This document shows positions 23,601-29,509 of a DNA stretch of 29,509 bases, one piece after another. Source of the stretch: Desulfosudis sp034189195 (lineage in GTDB: Bacteria; Desulfobacterota; Desulfobacteria; Desulfobacterales; Desulfosudaceae). The DNA is taken from NCBI GenBank assembly GCA_034189195.1, contig JAXHVI010000104.1, positions 1 to 29,509 of the forward strand, written 5' to 3'. The translations under genes and the position numbers were made by a program. A model generated the notes under the pieces. That model did no database searches, was not told the origin of the DNA, and saw only the letters and a program-made list of their open reading frames with translations. How positions within the stretch are numbered: position 1 is the first letter of the stretch; each line of letters opens with the position of its first letter.

Positions 23601-25953
23601 AGGTAAGATCAGCGCCTTCGGCAATGGTGACCTTTGTGTCGGCATAGATGCGAAAATCGCTCAGGCCGGACCGGTTCAGCATGTCCGTGGAAAGCACGGT
23701 CCGGTAAAGGGGTTCATCATCATCCGCCGACCGAAAGGGCGAGGCAAACACGGTGTCCCGGGCCTCCCCCCGAATATCGTCCCCCGGCGCAAAGTTCTCC
23801 GGCAACGGCGCGTTCTCCTGCATGATCACCACTTCGTCCACCGGATAATCGTATTGCCGGTATGTTGCGCCATCGATGATAATCTGTTGACCGCTATCCG
23901 CCACGCCGATTGTGAGCCGCCCGCCCCGGGGCATGCGGGTGCCCTGAAGATATTCCAGAAAAAAATCGCCGAACCGCTCCTCGGCAATGGTCACGTCGGT
24001 CTGGTAAAACCCGGCTTCCACCGATCCGACAAGGGTGCCGTTGAACACGATCCCCCGTGCCGCCAGGTTGAGTTCACCGGCGTCATGTCCCTCCACATGG
24101 GCGGGAAGAAAGTCCATCACCGGGTTGGCGCCGCCCAGGTAAAACCCGTGGTACTCGTCAATCAGGCCGTACCGGTCATTGCCCACCGCGTGATACCCCA
24201 GGACCCTGTCGTAGGTGAGCCAGGCCGGGGCCTCGCTGATGTCGTAGATCCGGTTGCCGGCCAGCAGCTTGGTGCTTTCATAGTAGCCCTCGTTATAGAT
24301 ATTGCCGCCCCCGGATATATTCAGAATGGCGCCGCTGCGGATAACAATCTCCTTCAGGTTTTCCACCACCGCATCCCCCTGGGTCAGGCCGCTGATGGTG
24401 ATCGTCCCGCCCGTGGTGTTCATGCCCTGGGCGCTTTGAAACTGGGAATTCAGGACCGAGGAGAGGTCCCCGATGTCCGATCCCGCATACCCGATAATAT
24501 TCACCGCTTCACCCTGAAGGGCGCCGTTCTTCTGATAGTAGTCGTTTTTCAGCTCCACGGCGTTCAATTGCAGTGAATACACGGCATCTTCAGCCGGCAG
24601 CGTCACCCACTGTCCGCTCACATCGATGAGGCTGCCCTTGTCCAGGTAAACCTGGCCGGTTGCGGTCATTTGCACAAGGCCGGAGGGCGCCACGATTTCG
24701 CCCTGGTGGACGATCAGGCGCGTTGGCGATGAATTAAATTCATATTCACCGGTAAACTCATCCTGGGATACGCTTCCAAGGCCCCGAATATAGATTTCTC
24801 CCTGCTGACCGGCAAAGCTTTCGTGATAGGTTTCCGTGGCATCGTCAATGGGGCAGAGGGTCTGGCTGCCCTTTGCAAGTGCAACCGAATCACTGGCATG
24901 CAGCTCAATGGTGCCGCCCTTTTTCACCGCCGTCACCGACCGGATCAGCCCGGCCTGGGTAAGCATCCGGCCGTACATGCCCACCATGCCCGAACTCGCC
25001 GACATCACGGCGGGATCATCGATTCCCGCGTCCGGGTCCCCGTTCAGAACGTTTCCCAGCAGTTCCGGGTTCACCAGCAGGGGGCCGTCATCATAGTCAT
25101 GGATCACCACACAGGGGTGGGTGCGGTCCGGCGTGGTGACGATATCCACGTCAACACCGGCCACCAGCCCGATCTGGCCGTAAGGGGCGTCGATGATGCC
25201 GTGATTTTCCACATTGGGCCCGATCAGAAAGACCGACCCGGCATCATCCGTGTAGATGCCCGCGTCACGGCGGGTGCCTGATCCCGCGTAGTTGTAAACC
25301 GGCCCGGGCAGGGCAATATCATCCCCGTTGTCCGCGGCCTGGGCCCAGTCAAAACACAGATCATCGCCTTGCTTCCGGTAGTCTTTTGCGGAAAAATAGA
25401 GATCCGTGCTGTCAAACACGTCAATATCCAGGGAAGAAGCGATCAGGCCGTGAACATTCACCCGGGCGTTTTGACCAAAAAGAATGCCGTTCTGATTGAT
25501 AAGAAAAATTTTTCCGTCTGCTGAAAGACGGCCCAGGATCTGGGAGGGGCTGGCGTCATAAATCCGGTTTAAGGCCACCCAGTCGGCCTGGCCCTGCTGG
25601 TCAAAGCGGGTCCAGGCGTTTTCCCCGATATCAAAGGACGCCCACTCAAAAAGCGCGGCTGATTCCTCCTGATGGACGGTGAGCCGGTGGTTGTCGTCGT
25701 CCCTGGTCCATTTAAAGGCATCATTTGCCAGCGGCACGGGCAGGGCAGTGGCAGACGGGGTTCCCACGCCGGTGAATACACCGTTGTTGGCCCCATAGAG
25801 CGTTGCGGCCCGGCCGGTCTGCGAAAAGAAGCCCATGATCAGGGCAACCAGCATGACCGGTAAAACAGCCGCCAGACCAAATCCGGCCTTTTGCGGCATT
25901 GCCTCCAGAAAACCTGTTTTTTTATCGTGCACAACCATGAGTGACGGCCCCAT
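14608..25953 (-). CDS. Giant TpsA exoprotein, filamentous haemagglutinin-like, DUF3739 type
   Basis: About 3780 residues with no interruption. The start is uncertain: TTG at 25956, ATG at 25953 and ATG at 25938 all lack a strong ribosome binding site. Residues below count from 25956. The long signal sequence ends near 50 (TGRAA). The two-partner secretion domain spans about 51-330, with VALNRIYDASPSQILGRL and NQNGILFG (154-161), a variant of the family NPNGI motif. The middle is a very long beta-helix of degenerate repeats (GGDI, AGGDV, VDVSG, GSLIDVSG). The C-terminal region (about 3300-3740) matches DUF3739-type FHA proteins (ILAWSQAGDINAGRGARTAV, SGIRALTYDPDG, YLFAPSGIIDAGEAGI). It holds a CX2C pair at 3601/3604 in a charged insertion and ends in a short coiled coil and SFEDLNA. 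No CDI toxin motif is seen. It is likely exported by the TpsB encoded just upstream and serves as a surface or secreted fibre. Confidence 0.92.
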   Translation of the reverse strand: MGPSLMVVHDKKTGFLEAMPQKAGFGLAAVLPVMLVALIMGFFSQTGRAATLYGANNGVFTGVGTPSATALPVPLANDAFKWTRDDDNHRLTVHQEESAALFEWASFDIGENAWTRFDQQGQADWVALNRIYDASPSQILGRLSADGKIFLINQNGILFGQNARVNVHGLIASSLDIDVFDSTDLYFSAKDYRKQGDDLCFDWAQAADNGDDIALPGPVYNYAGSGTRRDAGIYTDDAGSVFLIGPNVENHGIIDAPYGQIGLVAGVDVDIVTTPDRTHPCVVIHDYDDGPLLVNPELLGNVLNGDPDAGIDDPAVMSASSGMVGMYGRMLTQAGLIRSVTAVKKGGTIELHASDSVALAKGSQTLCPIDDATETYHESFAGQQGEIYIRGLGSVSQDEFTGEYEFNSSPTRLIVHQGEIVAPSGLVQMTATGQVYLDKGSLIDVSGQWVTLPAEDAVYSLQLNAVELKNDYYQKNGALQGEAVNIIGYAGSDIGDLSSVLNSQFQSAQGMNTTGGTITISGLTQGDAVVENLKEIVIRSGAILNISGGGNIYNEGYYESTKLLAGNRIYDISEAPAWLTYDRVLGYHAVGNDRYGLIDEYHGFYLGGANPVMDFLPAHVEGHDAGELNLAARGIVFNGTLVGSVEAGFYQTDVTIAEERFGDFFLEYLQGTRMPRGGRLTIGVADSGQQIIIDGATYRQYDYPVDEVVIMQENAPLPENFAPGDDIRGEARDTVFASPFRSADDDEPLYRTVLSTDMLNRSGLSDFRIYADTKVTIAEGADLTLNPGGWLLDDSADYQPSWPVAYYPNYGYGTYPATLTIRAAAFENQGGINMPEGRVDVTLQSTAADLATPLNHRVLLGENSRISVAGDRLDNLNADLYGDYETGFINGGDILITDSTAHGSDMIVRPGAILDVSAGYERDMAGDLVAGEAGSLSLAANTIVLEGDLRGYGLPGNDGGAITLHAGYVTISKTPRSDLPADFGFARSLPEDWDWQVNVSDDTAYAGLVMTQDRLFDTGFTAISLKSYGDLTFEDSIVFAPSDVRLAPPDLTGEDPFMTASLLSAYGMDPADGGALLERGLIRVGPQYQGTASGIFAAAGQKVTNFQDTGFDQMPEEDRPRVIVPSGTLLQAGAGGDITLSSPATLVLEGSLVAPGGDVSLSATASGANLVLANGSRVLANGTAIAETTTLMQGLPVNHVLFDAGTVSLAAGSGTVTVMENALVDVSGSKAMTTYVLGENGLPEAEIAGSHGGGLKVTFRDGYLLDGIINGRAYAENSHGALLDIFRRQNPLTIEAAVIKDFQENGFDGFRFASEKEIVLAQSMTLDAGRRLTLDAPLISGSSGNAGAITLTATHITLANTDGKFASPGFDRLEDRWVPGGAALLPGAGGQDLRLRAEWIDLEGSVAVQGFDAVSLFAAQDMRVLDEKYTGLYTPPGDFEGTGQVWQGMLRVPGALTLDAARIYPAMKAETVTDPDASAKGDTFLTPTAFTFQAGTGPVNIASTGAAASSPICSAGGVLAVVAPEIHHNGHLAAPMGRIVLVTNPLVEVNGGMTPARELAITSEDGRYKIEITSNITDEDTGDLIANDLDLGADSVTTTSSDIAVPYGLLQNGTWQMVDKNQTPQKLTSDITTVADWPVVETVPEKGIYLQATDIMVADNALLDSSAGGGIYGRQFMPGINGLENPLEVDNRYVIVPGISQAGQAVHITDDVTLEDGTILAAGEYSLLSDEYAFLPGAYVIEDRGTTMCLSETAWTQDGFPAVVGYETTAGTDFRDSQYQMYAVRTAADVLGEGEFFIARSIDGSAGLISIKGRTVDFQGVLAMDSLDFFQGGTLALSGRTMAVGKPTDGFEADFSLDAALLAGLDIETLTIGDPALSPDMATQEIRLYDGSLQAPGVNIAAAGDVIFNGGARVLATGDSLQASDLTLRYTLDPNDAGTGLDAFLLTGLATQDETGAVTGTLTRRTANGDVALDFVMANNTLAWDVRAEDLDRVPDRLAAGVDIPYGAVTLVSETGSLTLLSGSRVHAADEVILDGVLDLQGGDLSAENGALQLRGDAILFVPEGFAGDRSHGLYLTEALWNNLNAFESITLKSATDLVFLGDHNIATIGNLTVNARRIVGLEPDAFESFYPGADNRSQVTLASDAVYLTNSGDAATQTGLVIYENDGTEHAFAVLDDTGILTVNAGASLFMDPGTIQLDGFETVSLNSGKNMVFRGEGALLADQAAIINLNAANGLTAAPYSLDTEALAAEASEMTLEEITAFIDDNLRVDVAYNNRDLAAIREDVADAIETWRLSAFEQTDYRVQADQAAVAVRGGDTRPAGPSTVGGGLSITGDTIDHYGGIYLPGGSLSMEALADGETRGITLHDGSWIAATGGNLAYTAGGETFTYPYGGGSVDLTAETGTVIIEDGALVDVSADAGQDAGSITLTAPEYGVAINGEMRGTSDTGKGGAFALYTDQLSENELGSLGADLSDNGFTSDIIVHTRFGDLSLAANDALVAHHIKLVADDRNEAGKGNITILGQLDASAESTGHADGGSVELYAWNDLAVSGAIDASSEVGEGGDVYLSAGHDNTDDGAGSLVFDGGIDVSGGALGDDGEPADGNVHFRVYRNSADEVDMTLTGTVTGADRITAETAAVYTSLSTAQNNLDDDPADVAFDFANQGDDGFTAEMVARAGIEVRSTGNLNVSGDWDLTDITKALYAAGHAPGILTIRSAGDLTLSTDLLDYYDPNNTTDDPLNAQYGLMGAIPRNTGVPEHILSMYAWTFNAPTGPYAGLPVEAWDWQFNFGRIASPNWDYNLAAGADLASADIMATIHQNGDLNIGNRMVHTQNGNIRFAAGGDVFIGDGAGSYMIHEDMVYNIGTFSGNISGEAGGSLIFGKTAAQGEYFSGNCGAIQTALGDIDLHIGGDLYLHSDKGNAIRTTGVYPLIAGGVEVIARYGGDISLSVGGDIDGGRTIALEKGARATGLTYWDAFYVKTMTINGSWWSADYGYDGTATAGIATMAGGDIYVTAGGDVMNQVGTFRDGDLTVVAGGDLGGLFQVGSGEGDLSALGSMDSRFGRDQLQFETSLALLDGSAQVAVQGNMNLGTVFNPTLAPGNIDDADDNDIISQALTYDYETPGSVSLSAVNGDILVRGGYTAEGASYQAVDYTYQVLPPRVAMTAGGDIRFQRDMALAPSATGGLSLFAGGDITTWVTSAARASRTGIYISDLDPAAVYGYEAGLQESGGGTYSAPEEVKDMFAPHYLADAHARGLVLHVNDPDPVTIHADGSITELSVHSPKAVDMMAGLNIEGLFLMAQHTSAHGDLSYIRAGGDIELESDIQPITTFYGGSGVLATNYASSGFHFSGPGSFLVQAGNDIDLGVTQGLISVGDTYNGTLGDVLPVSETAAGAGALAVVAGLFSEMDLSTIQTFFQDLQEGGEAYSALQAAGDTAAAQAMVDRIKTGTILPFFAGGKTGQGNIHMAESQISAKGETSVLTLETEAGGLEPYACSSSIYLVARGNINVGQTAMDAPGTGEARDTGIYTALGGDIKIFAMGDINVNESRVMTFRGGDILAWSQAGDINAGRGARTAVNASPPVTVPEYKKDGTGDYLYRCKECAEGDEKLELPKDEWDDKGYVAGDLVLVVDYYNVVFSPPAVGSGIRALTYDPDGVEGPDVAPALGDAYLFAPSGIIDAGEAGIAARNVTLAAVEVLNMQNIEVSGVSVGVPTTTAGAGLGALSGTSDVSDAGDMAAQTADLAAESAADARKRMQELEKSLQEAFLGLDVKVISFEDLNA
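22407..22444. repeat. Two 17-base direct repeats, period 21, within tpsA
   Basis: The sequence tgccgtttgccagaacc occurs at 22407-22423 and again at 22428-22444, encoding a doubled LANGSR/LANGT unit. It is the clearest exact nucleotide repeat I found in the otherwise diverged beta-helix repeats. Confidence 0.7.
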
Positions 25954-25996
25954 CAATTATGATTTTGCCAAAAACCTTTCCACAACCCCTCACTTC

Positions 25997-26014
25997 ATTG
26001 CGAAGCGAAGCAAT
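25997..26014. repeat. Small palindrome between tpsB and tpsA
   Basis: The arms attgc (25997-26001) and gcaat (26010-26014) flank gaagcgaa. The whole, cattgcgaagcgaagcaatc, resembles a shortened version of a well-known dispersed intergenic palindrome (cattgcgag...gaagcaatc) of many bacteria. It lies in the 115-base tpsB-tpsA gap. Confidence 0.5.
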
Positions 26015-26071
26015 CCTGAACCATCTTGCCGATACATTCCGTTGCCTTTCCACATATTCCGCGCGGCTCCA

Positions 26072-27697
26072 TTACCGTTCCAGCACCACCTGAAAATGGA
26101 CCTCGGTATCCCCCTGCCGGACATTATCCGTGTCCTTGAGGGCGGTGGCCCAGTCCATTCGAAAGGAGATATATTTTGTCAGTTTGCCCCGAACGCCCAC
26201 GCCGGCTCCGTCAATCTCCGTATACTTGTCCTGGTCCAGCACGTCTTTGAGCATGAGCCAGGCATAGTCGTAAAACCCGTAAGGGACAATCTCCACATTT
26301 CCTTTCAGGCCGAAAACCTCCCGGAGGTTGGGCGCACTCAGCTCCACGGTGCCGTGAAACGCGTGGTCCCCCATAACTTCGTTTTCCTTGTATCCCCGCA
26401 CGCTCTCCATGCCGCCGGCCGAATACTGTTCGTTGGAGATCAGGGGCTGGCTGGCGATCTGGCCGTCCACCCTGCCGAGAAGCCCAAACCCCCAGAACAG
26501 GTCCTGAAGGCGCTCCAGGCCCAGGGTGGCGTAGAGGTAGTTTCCCCTTGCCCGCCGCCGCTTGATCGAAAACTCTTCCTGGTCGGTCACGATCCCCCGG
26601 AACGCCATGTTCAGGGCGGTGTCCAGCCGGGTCATGCCGGTCCTGCCGGCATGGGTGCCCCGGTAAGCCAGGGAGAGCGGCAGATAGGTGATGGGGGTTT
26701 GTAACGCCTCCTCGTCCTCTTCTGCCCCAAACCCCAGGGTTTCATCAAAATCCTTGTAATCCAGGCCCAGGGTAAACGTGTGGTAATAATTATCCCTGGA
26801 ATCAAGGGGGATCACATACCGCGCCCCAAAGAGGCTGCCCGCTCCGGTCACCTGGAACCCTTCGCCGAACGCGGTTTCGCTGTCCGAAGCCACGCCGAAC
26901 AGGGCGATGAGATGGGAGCCGGCCCAGGGCGACGGCAGGACATAGGAAACCGCCAGCACCTGCACCTCTTCGGGCGCTTCCGGGGCGGTCTGGTACTGGA
27001 CGGAAAGGGCATGCTCCTTCTGCCAGAGGTTCTCGTACCGGACCATGGCGTTTGCCCGCAAATCGCTGGTGGTGTGGGTGCTCCGGTTGTTGAGCTCCAG
27101 ACTGGCGTGAAGGGGCAGCCGGTCTTCCACCTTCAGCTCAACATCAATAAATCCCAGTTCCCGGGCCGGTTTGAGCACCGGTGTGACCGTGAAGTCCGGG
27201 TTGGTGTTCAGCCGGGCCAGGTCTTCTTTTACATGGGGCACATATAATATGGTGCCCGACCGGAACGACGGCAGCGCGGACATGATCTTTTCTTTGGTAA
27301 AATACCGGTTGCCCGTCACCTTGACCCACCGGATCCGGCTTTCAATCACCTGCATGGTCACCAGGCCGTCATCCACGGTCTGCTCGGGAATATTGACCAG
27401 CACCGTTGGATAGCCCATGTCATGATACAGGGATTCCAGATGGTTCCGGGCCGCCTCCACGTCGGCGGACAGCTTTTCCGGGCCGGTAAAGCCTTCCAGT
27501 GCATCGTAAACCGCCTGTTCCGTGAGGACCGTATTGCCCGTCACTTCAAACCCTCGTATTTCAAAGGTAACGGATTCCTCTTCCGCCTGGGCACGGGCGG
27601 CGGGAAACATGGCCCCGGGGGCCGTAAACAGGAACAGCAGACTGAGAACAATGGCGGTTCTTCTTACAACCGCTCTGCCCGGCATTGGAATGGTCAT
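26072..27697 (-). CDS. TpsB/FhaC/ShlB-family outer-membrane transporter
   Basis: A 541-residue protein from the ATG at 27697, with only a weak ribosome binding site. A signal peptide ends near 38 (ARAQA). Two POTRA domains follow: about 43-118 (FEIRGFEVTGNTVLTEQAVYDAL) and about 120-193 (IRWVKVTGNRYFTKEKI). Residues about 195-541 form the 16-stranded barrel, with the loop-6 VRGY motif at 433-436 and the YGFYDYAW strand at 473-480, both hallmarks of the Omp85/TpsB superfamily. The length is usual (about 550). It recognises the N-terminal TPS domain of its partner in the periplasm and moves it across the outer membrane without ATP. The partner is plainly the giant exoprotein gene 115 bases downstream. 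One oddity is that the chain ends Leu-Glu-Arg rather than in an aromatic residue; the nearest Phe is at 535. Confidence 0.93.
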   Translation of the reverse strand: MTIPMPGRAVVRRTAIVLSLLFLFTAPGAMFPAARAQAEEESVTFEIRGFEVTGNTVLTEQAVYDALEGFTGPEKLSADVEAARNHLESLYHDMGYPTVLVNIPEQTVDDGLVTMQVIESRIRWVKVTGNRYFTKEKIMSALPSFRSGTILYVPHVKEDLARLNTNPDFTVTPVLKPARELGFIDVELKVEDRLPLHASLELNNRSTHTTSDLRANAMVRYENLWQKEHALSVQYQTAPEAPEEVQVLAVSYVLPSPWAGSHLIALFGVASDSETAFGEGFQVTGAGSLFGARYVIPLDSRDNYYHTFTLGLDYKDFDETLGFGAEEDEEALQTPITYLPLSLAYRGTHAGRTGMTRLDTALNMAFRGIVTDQEEFSIKRRRARGNYLYATLGLERLQDLFWGFGLLGRVDGQIASQPLISNEQYSAGGMESVRGYKENEVMGDHAFHGTVELSAPNLREVFGLKGNVEIVPYGFYDYAWLMLKDVLDQDKYTEIDGAGVGVRGKLTKYISFRMDWATALKDTDNVRQGDTEVHFQVVLER

Positions 27698-27748
27698 CTA
27701 TTTCAGGTCCGATCTCACTTTGACGTTGCTTGGCCTGTGCCATCCGTC

Positions 27749-27769
27749 GGGCGAACACAAGGTTCGCCC
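27749..27769. repeat. Perfect 8-bp palindrome between the isomerase and tpsB genes
   Basis: The arms gggcgaac (27749-27756) and gttcgccc (27762-27769) are exact complements around a five-base loop (acaag). It lies in the 81-base gap 27698-27778. Sequences of this form are widespread intergenic palindromes. No T-run follows. Confidence 0.75.
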
Positions 27770-27778
27770 CTGCATCAT

Positions 27779-29509
27779 TCAATGATCCGTGTCTTTTTTT
27801 GCATCCGGCGTTGCCAGTGCGGCCTGCAACTCCGTGTAAAAATCAGCGGCGTCTTTATAGCCGTTGATCTTTCTGGTCACATCCCATTCCGGGCTGAGCA
27901 CCACTGTCAGCGGAAATCCGGTCTGGCCGTAAAGGTCCTTGAGATAGGCGTCTCTGGATGAATCCGCCTTGACCCAGATAAAATCGTCTTTTAAAAATTT
28001 GATACGCGGGTCGGCCAGGGTTTCGGCGAACAATTTTTTGCTGTAGCCGCACCATTCGGCGTAAAGCACCGCCACCATGGGCTTGTGCTGCTGTTTTGCC
28101 TGCTCCAGCCCTTTGTCATGGTCTTCCAGCCAGGGTATTTCCACGTCTTTGAGTGCGTCCGCCTTGGTCAGGCTCACCACTTCCACCATCAGCCGAAGCT
28201 CCTTTCCGGCCAAAGGATGGTTGAAGTCCACGGTAAAGGTCTTGTCGTCCATGCTGACAATGGGGCCGCTGGCCGTGCCCTTGTCATTTTCCAGGGTATA
28301 GGTGGCCCCGAGCTTGGGCTCCAGCACCATGTCGATGGTGTTCTCCCCGGTTTTCACCACAACCGTGCCAAGGGGCCGGTCAAAAGATTCACCCCTGGGC
28401 ATATATTCCACGGAAACCTCCTTGTCTGTCACACCCGTGACCCTGGCATTCAGGTAGAGGTCCACATCATAGATCCCGCCCTCGACCGGAAAAACATCAA
28501 ACCTGTCCGACCATTTTTTCATGTTCATGGTTTCCGTGCGGGGCCGGGTTTTTGTCCGGTCAAACTGCTTGACCAGGCCCGGATTGGTCAGGCCGAAACC
28601 CTCTTCCGGCGGAATGACCACTGCTTTTTTCTCTCCCTCGGTCATGCCCAGCACCACCTTGCCGATATTGGGCGGCGGGCTGTCCGCGCCGGCGATGACC
28701 AGCTCCGGCACATAACCGGCCGGCGGGGCCTGGTACCAGTCCACCTTTTCAAAATTGCCGTCTCCGGCATCATTTTCCCGGGTGGTGTAGACCAGCACCA
28801 TGTCCGTGATCCTGGCGGTGTAATCCACCTTTACCAGGTCGCCTTGCTCAACTGTTTTTGACCGGTCCGTCTCTTTGCCGGCAGCCGTGTTCCCGCCTTT
28901 TTCCACAAGCATCCGGCCGGCCGTGTCCGGCATTGCCATCACCCGGCAGCGCAGGTCACCGCCGCCGAAAGGATGGGCATAATCCACGATAAACTGGCCG
29001 CCCTGAACATCCTCGACCCGGCCCAGGTGGGGGCCGGTTCTGACCAGGCTGCCTTTTTCAACATCCGTGTAGACCAGCCAGTGGTCTCCCTTGTCCATCA
29101 CGGTTCGCATGCCGAACATGGTCTTTACCGGCGCTTCAGATGCCGGGGAAAAATCAATGGTGACCGTGTCGTCGGTCATTTCCACGATCGTGCCGGCAAT
29201 ACCCGGGTACATGCCCACACCGCCCCCGAGCACCGGCTCTGAAGGCGAGCCGGTTCGCTGCTGAAACTGGCCCTTTGCCACCTTCATGGTTTTCGGGGCC
29301 TGAATGGACCGGACCAGCCGGACTGTCCGCTCTGATTCCGGCACATCGTTCTGTGCTTCGGCCGTCAGGGTGGCGTTAAACCATTTTCCCGCGGGCTTTC
29401 CCGGCAGCATCAGGGGGAGCTGTTCGTCCATGACCTCATGAAACCCCTTTAACTGAAGGCTGGGAATATCTTCTGTTCCCCGGGCCGCGTCCTGAAGGGT
29501 GACGCGCCC
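27779..29509 (-). CDS. Tandem SlyD/FKBP-type isomerase with thioredoxin fold (5' end outside window)
   Basis: The frame is open to the right edge, 26 codons beyond the first ATG at 29431. Those codons (LQLKGFHEVMD) read like an FKBP segment, so the gene starts outside the window. Residues count from 29431. The first SlyD-like module ends at about 168 with VDYAHPFGGGDLRCRV. A second complete module spans about 195-425: GDLVKVDYTARI, VLGMTEGEKKAVVIPPEEGFG and the SlyD signature TVDFNHPLAGKEL at 400-412. The C-terminus (about 430-540) is a thioredoxin-like fold, VAVLYAEWCGYSKKLF with Cys461 and Ser464 in place of the second Cys, then GFPLTVVL with the cis-Pro. A CXXS site suits thiol binding or isomerisation rather than dithiol oxidation. 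It is likely periplasmic, but the signal peptide is not visible. As the first visible gene of the run, it probably folds or guards the exported proteins. Confidence 0.87.
   Translation of the reverse strand, partial: GRVTLQDAARGTEDIPSLQLKGFHEVMDEQLPLMLPGKPAGKWFNATLTAEAQNDVPESERTVRLVRSIQAPKTMKVAKGQFQQRTGSPSEPVLGGGVGMYPGIAGTIVEMTDDTVTIDFSPASEAPVKTMFGMRTVMDKGDHWLVYTDVEKGSLVRTGPHLGRVEDVQGGQFIVDYAHPFGGGDLRCRVMAMPDTAGRMLVEKGGNTAAGKETDRSKTVEQGDLVKVDYTARITDMVLVYTTRENDAGDGNFEKVDWYQAPPAGYVPELVIAGADSPPPNIGKVVLGMTEGEKKAVVIPPEEGFGLTNPGLVKQFDRTKTRPRTETMNMKKWSDRFDVFPVEGGIYDVDLYLNARVTGVTDKEVSVEYMPRGESFDRPLGTVVVKTGENTIDMVLEPKLGATYTLENDKGTASGPIVSMDDKTFTVDFNHPLAGKELRLMVEVVSLTKADALKDVEIPWLEDHDKGLEQAKQQHKPMVAVLYAEWCGYSKKLFAETLADPRIKFLKDDFIWVKADSSRDAYLKDLYGQTGFPLTVVLSPEWDVTRKINGYKDAADFYTELQAALATPDAKKDTDH

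Noticed and set aside
27749..27769. Intrinsic terminator between the isomerase and tpsB genes
   Set aside because: The stem is good, but no T-run follows on the minus strand and the genes look co-transcribed.

Overview
The window reads as chromosomal DNA of a Gram-negative, probably anaerobic bacterium. Outer-membrane proteins, a Skp-type chaperone, a two-partner-secretion pair, a TMTC-like gene and a DUF2341/ExbB fusion, all in GC-rich DNA, point to Desulfobacterota (Desulfobacterales-like). That placement is an inference from gene content, not from a marker gene. All 15 genes I support lie on the minus strand. I saw no rRNA, tRNA, CRISPR array, transposase or phage gene.

Layout, read in the direction of transcription from the right edge. 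Positions 29509 to 7332 hold ten co-directional, mostly tightly spaced genes that look like one long operon: a double SlyD/FKBP-type isomerase with a C-terminal thioredoxin fold (5' end outside the window); a TpsB/FhaC-type outer-membrane transporter; an approximately 3780-residue TpsA filamentous-haemagglutinin-like exoprotein of 11.3 kb; an ExbB-like motor protein with a DUF2341 plus LamG lectin-like periplasmic extension; ExbD; a TonB-like transducer; a porin with a long acidic and coiled-coil N-terminus; two paralogous membrane-anchored coiled-coil proteins; and an OmpH/Skp chaperone. The parts suggest a two-partner secretion system packaged with its own proton-motive-force motor (ExbB-ExbD-TonB) and its own periplasmic folding factors. 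This is the most interesting content of the window.

Positions 7215 to 1 hold apparently unrelated single genes: a TMTC-like membrane protein with an internal deletion, an EAL-CBS-GGDEF cyclic-di-GMP protein, a secreted STN-like protein with cysteine pairs, an orphan PstS-like phosphate-binding protein with an Asp-to-His change at a ligand position, and a radical SAM protein cut by the left edge.

The only gap over 300 bases is 1653-2040. It holds two adjacent period-6 arrays and a 16-bp-arm palindrome. Other palindromes of different sequence sit in the gaps flanking tpsB, tpsA and exbB, and look like dispersed REP-type elements.
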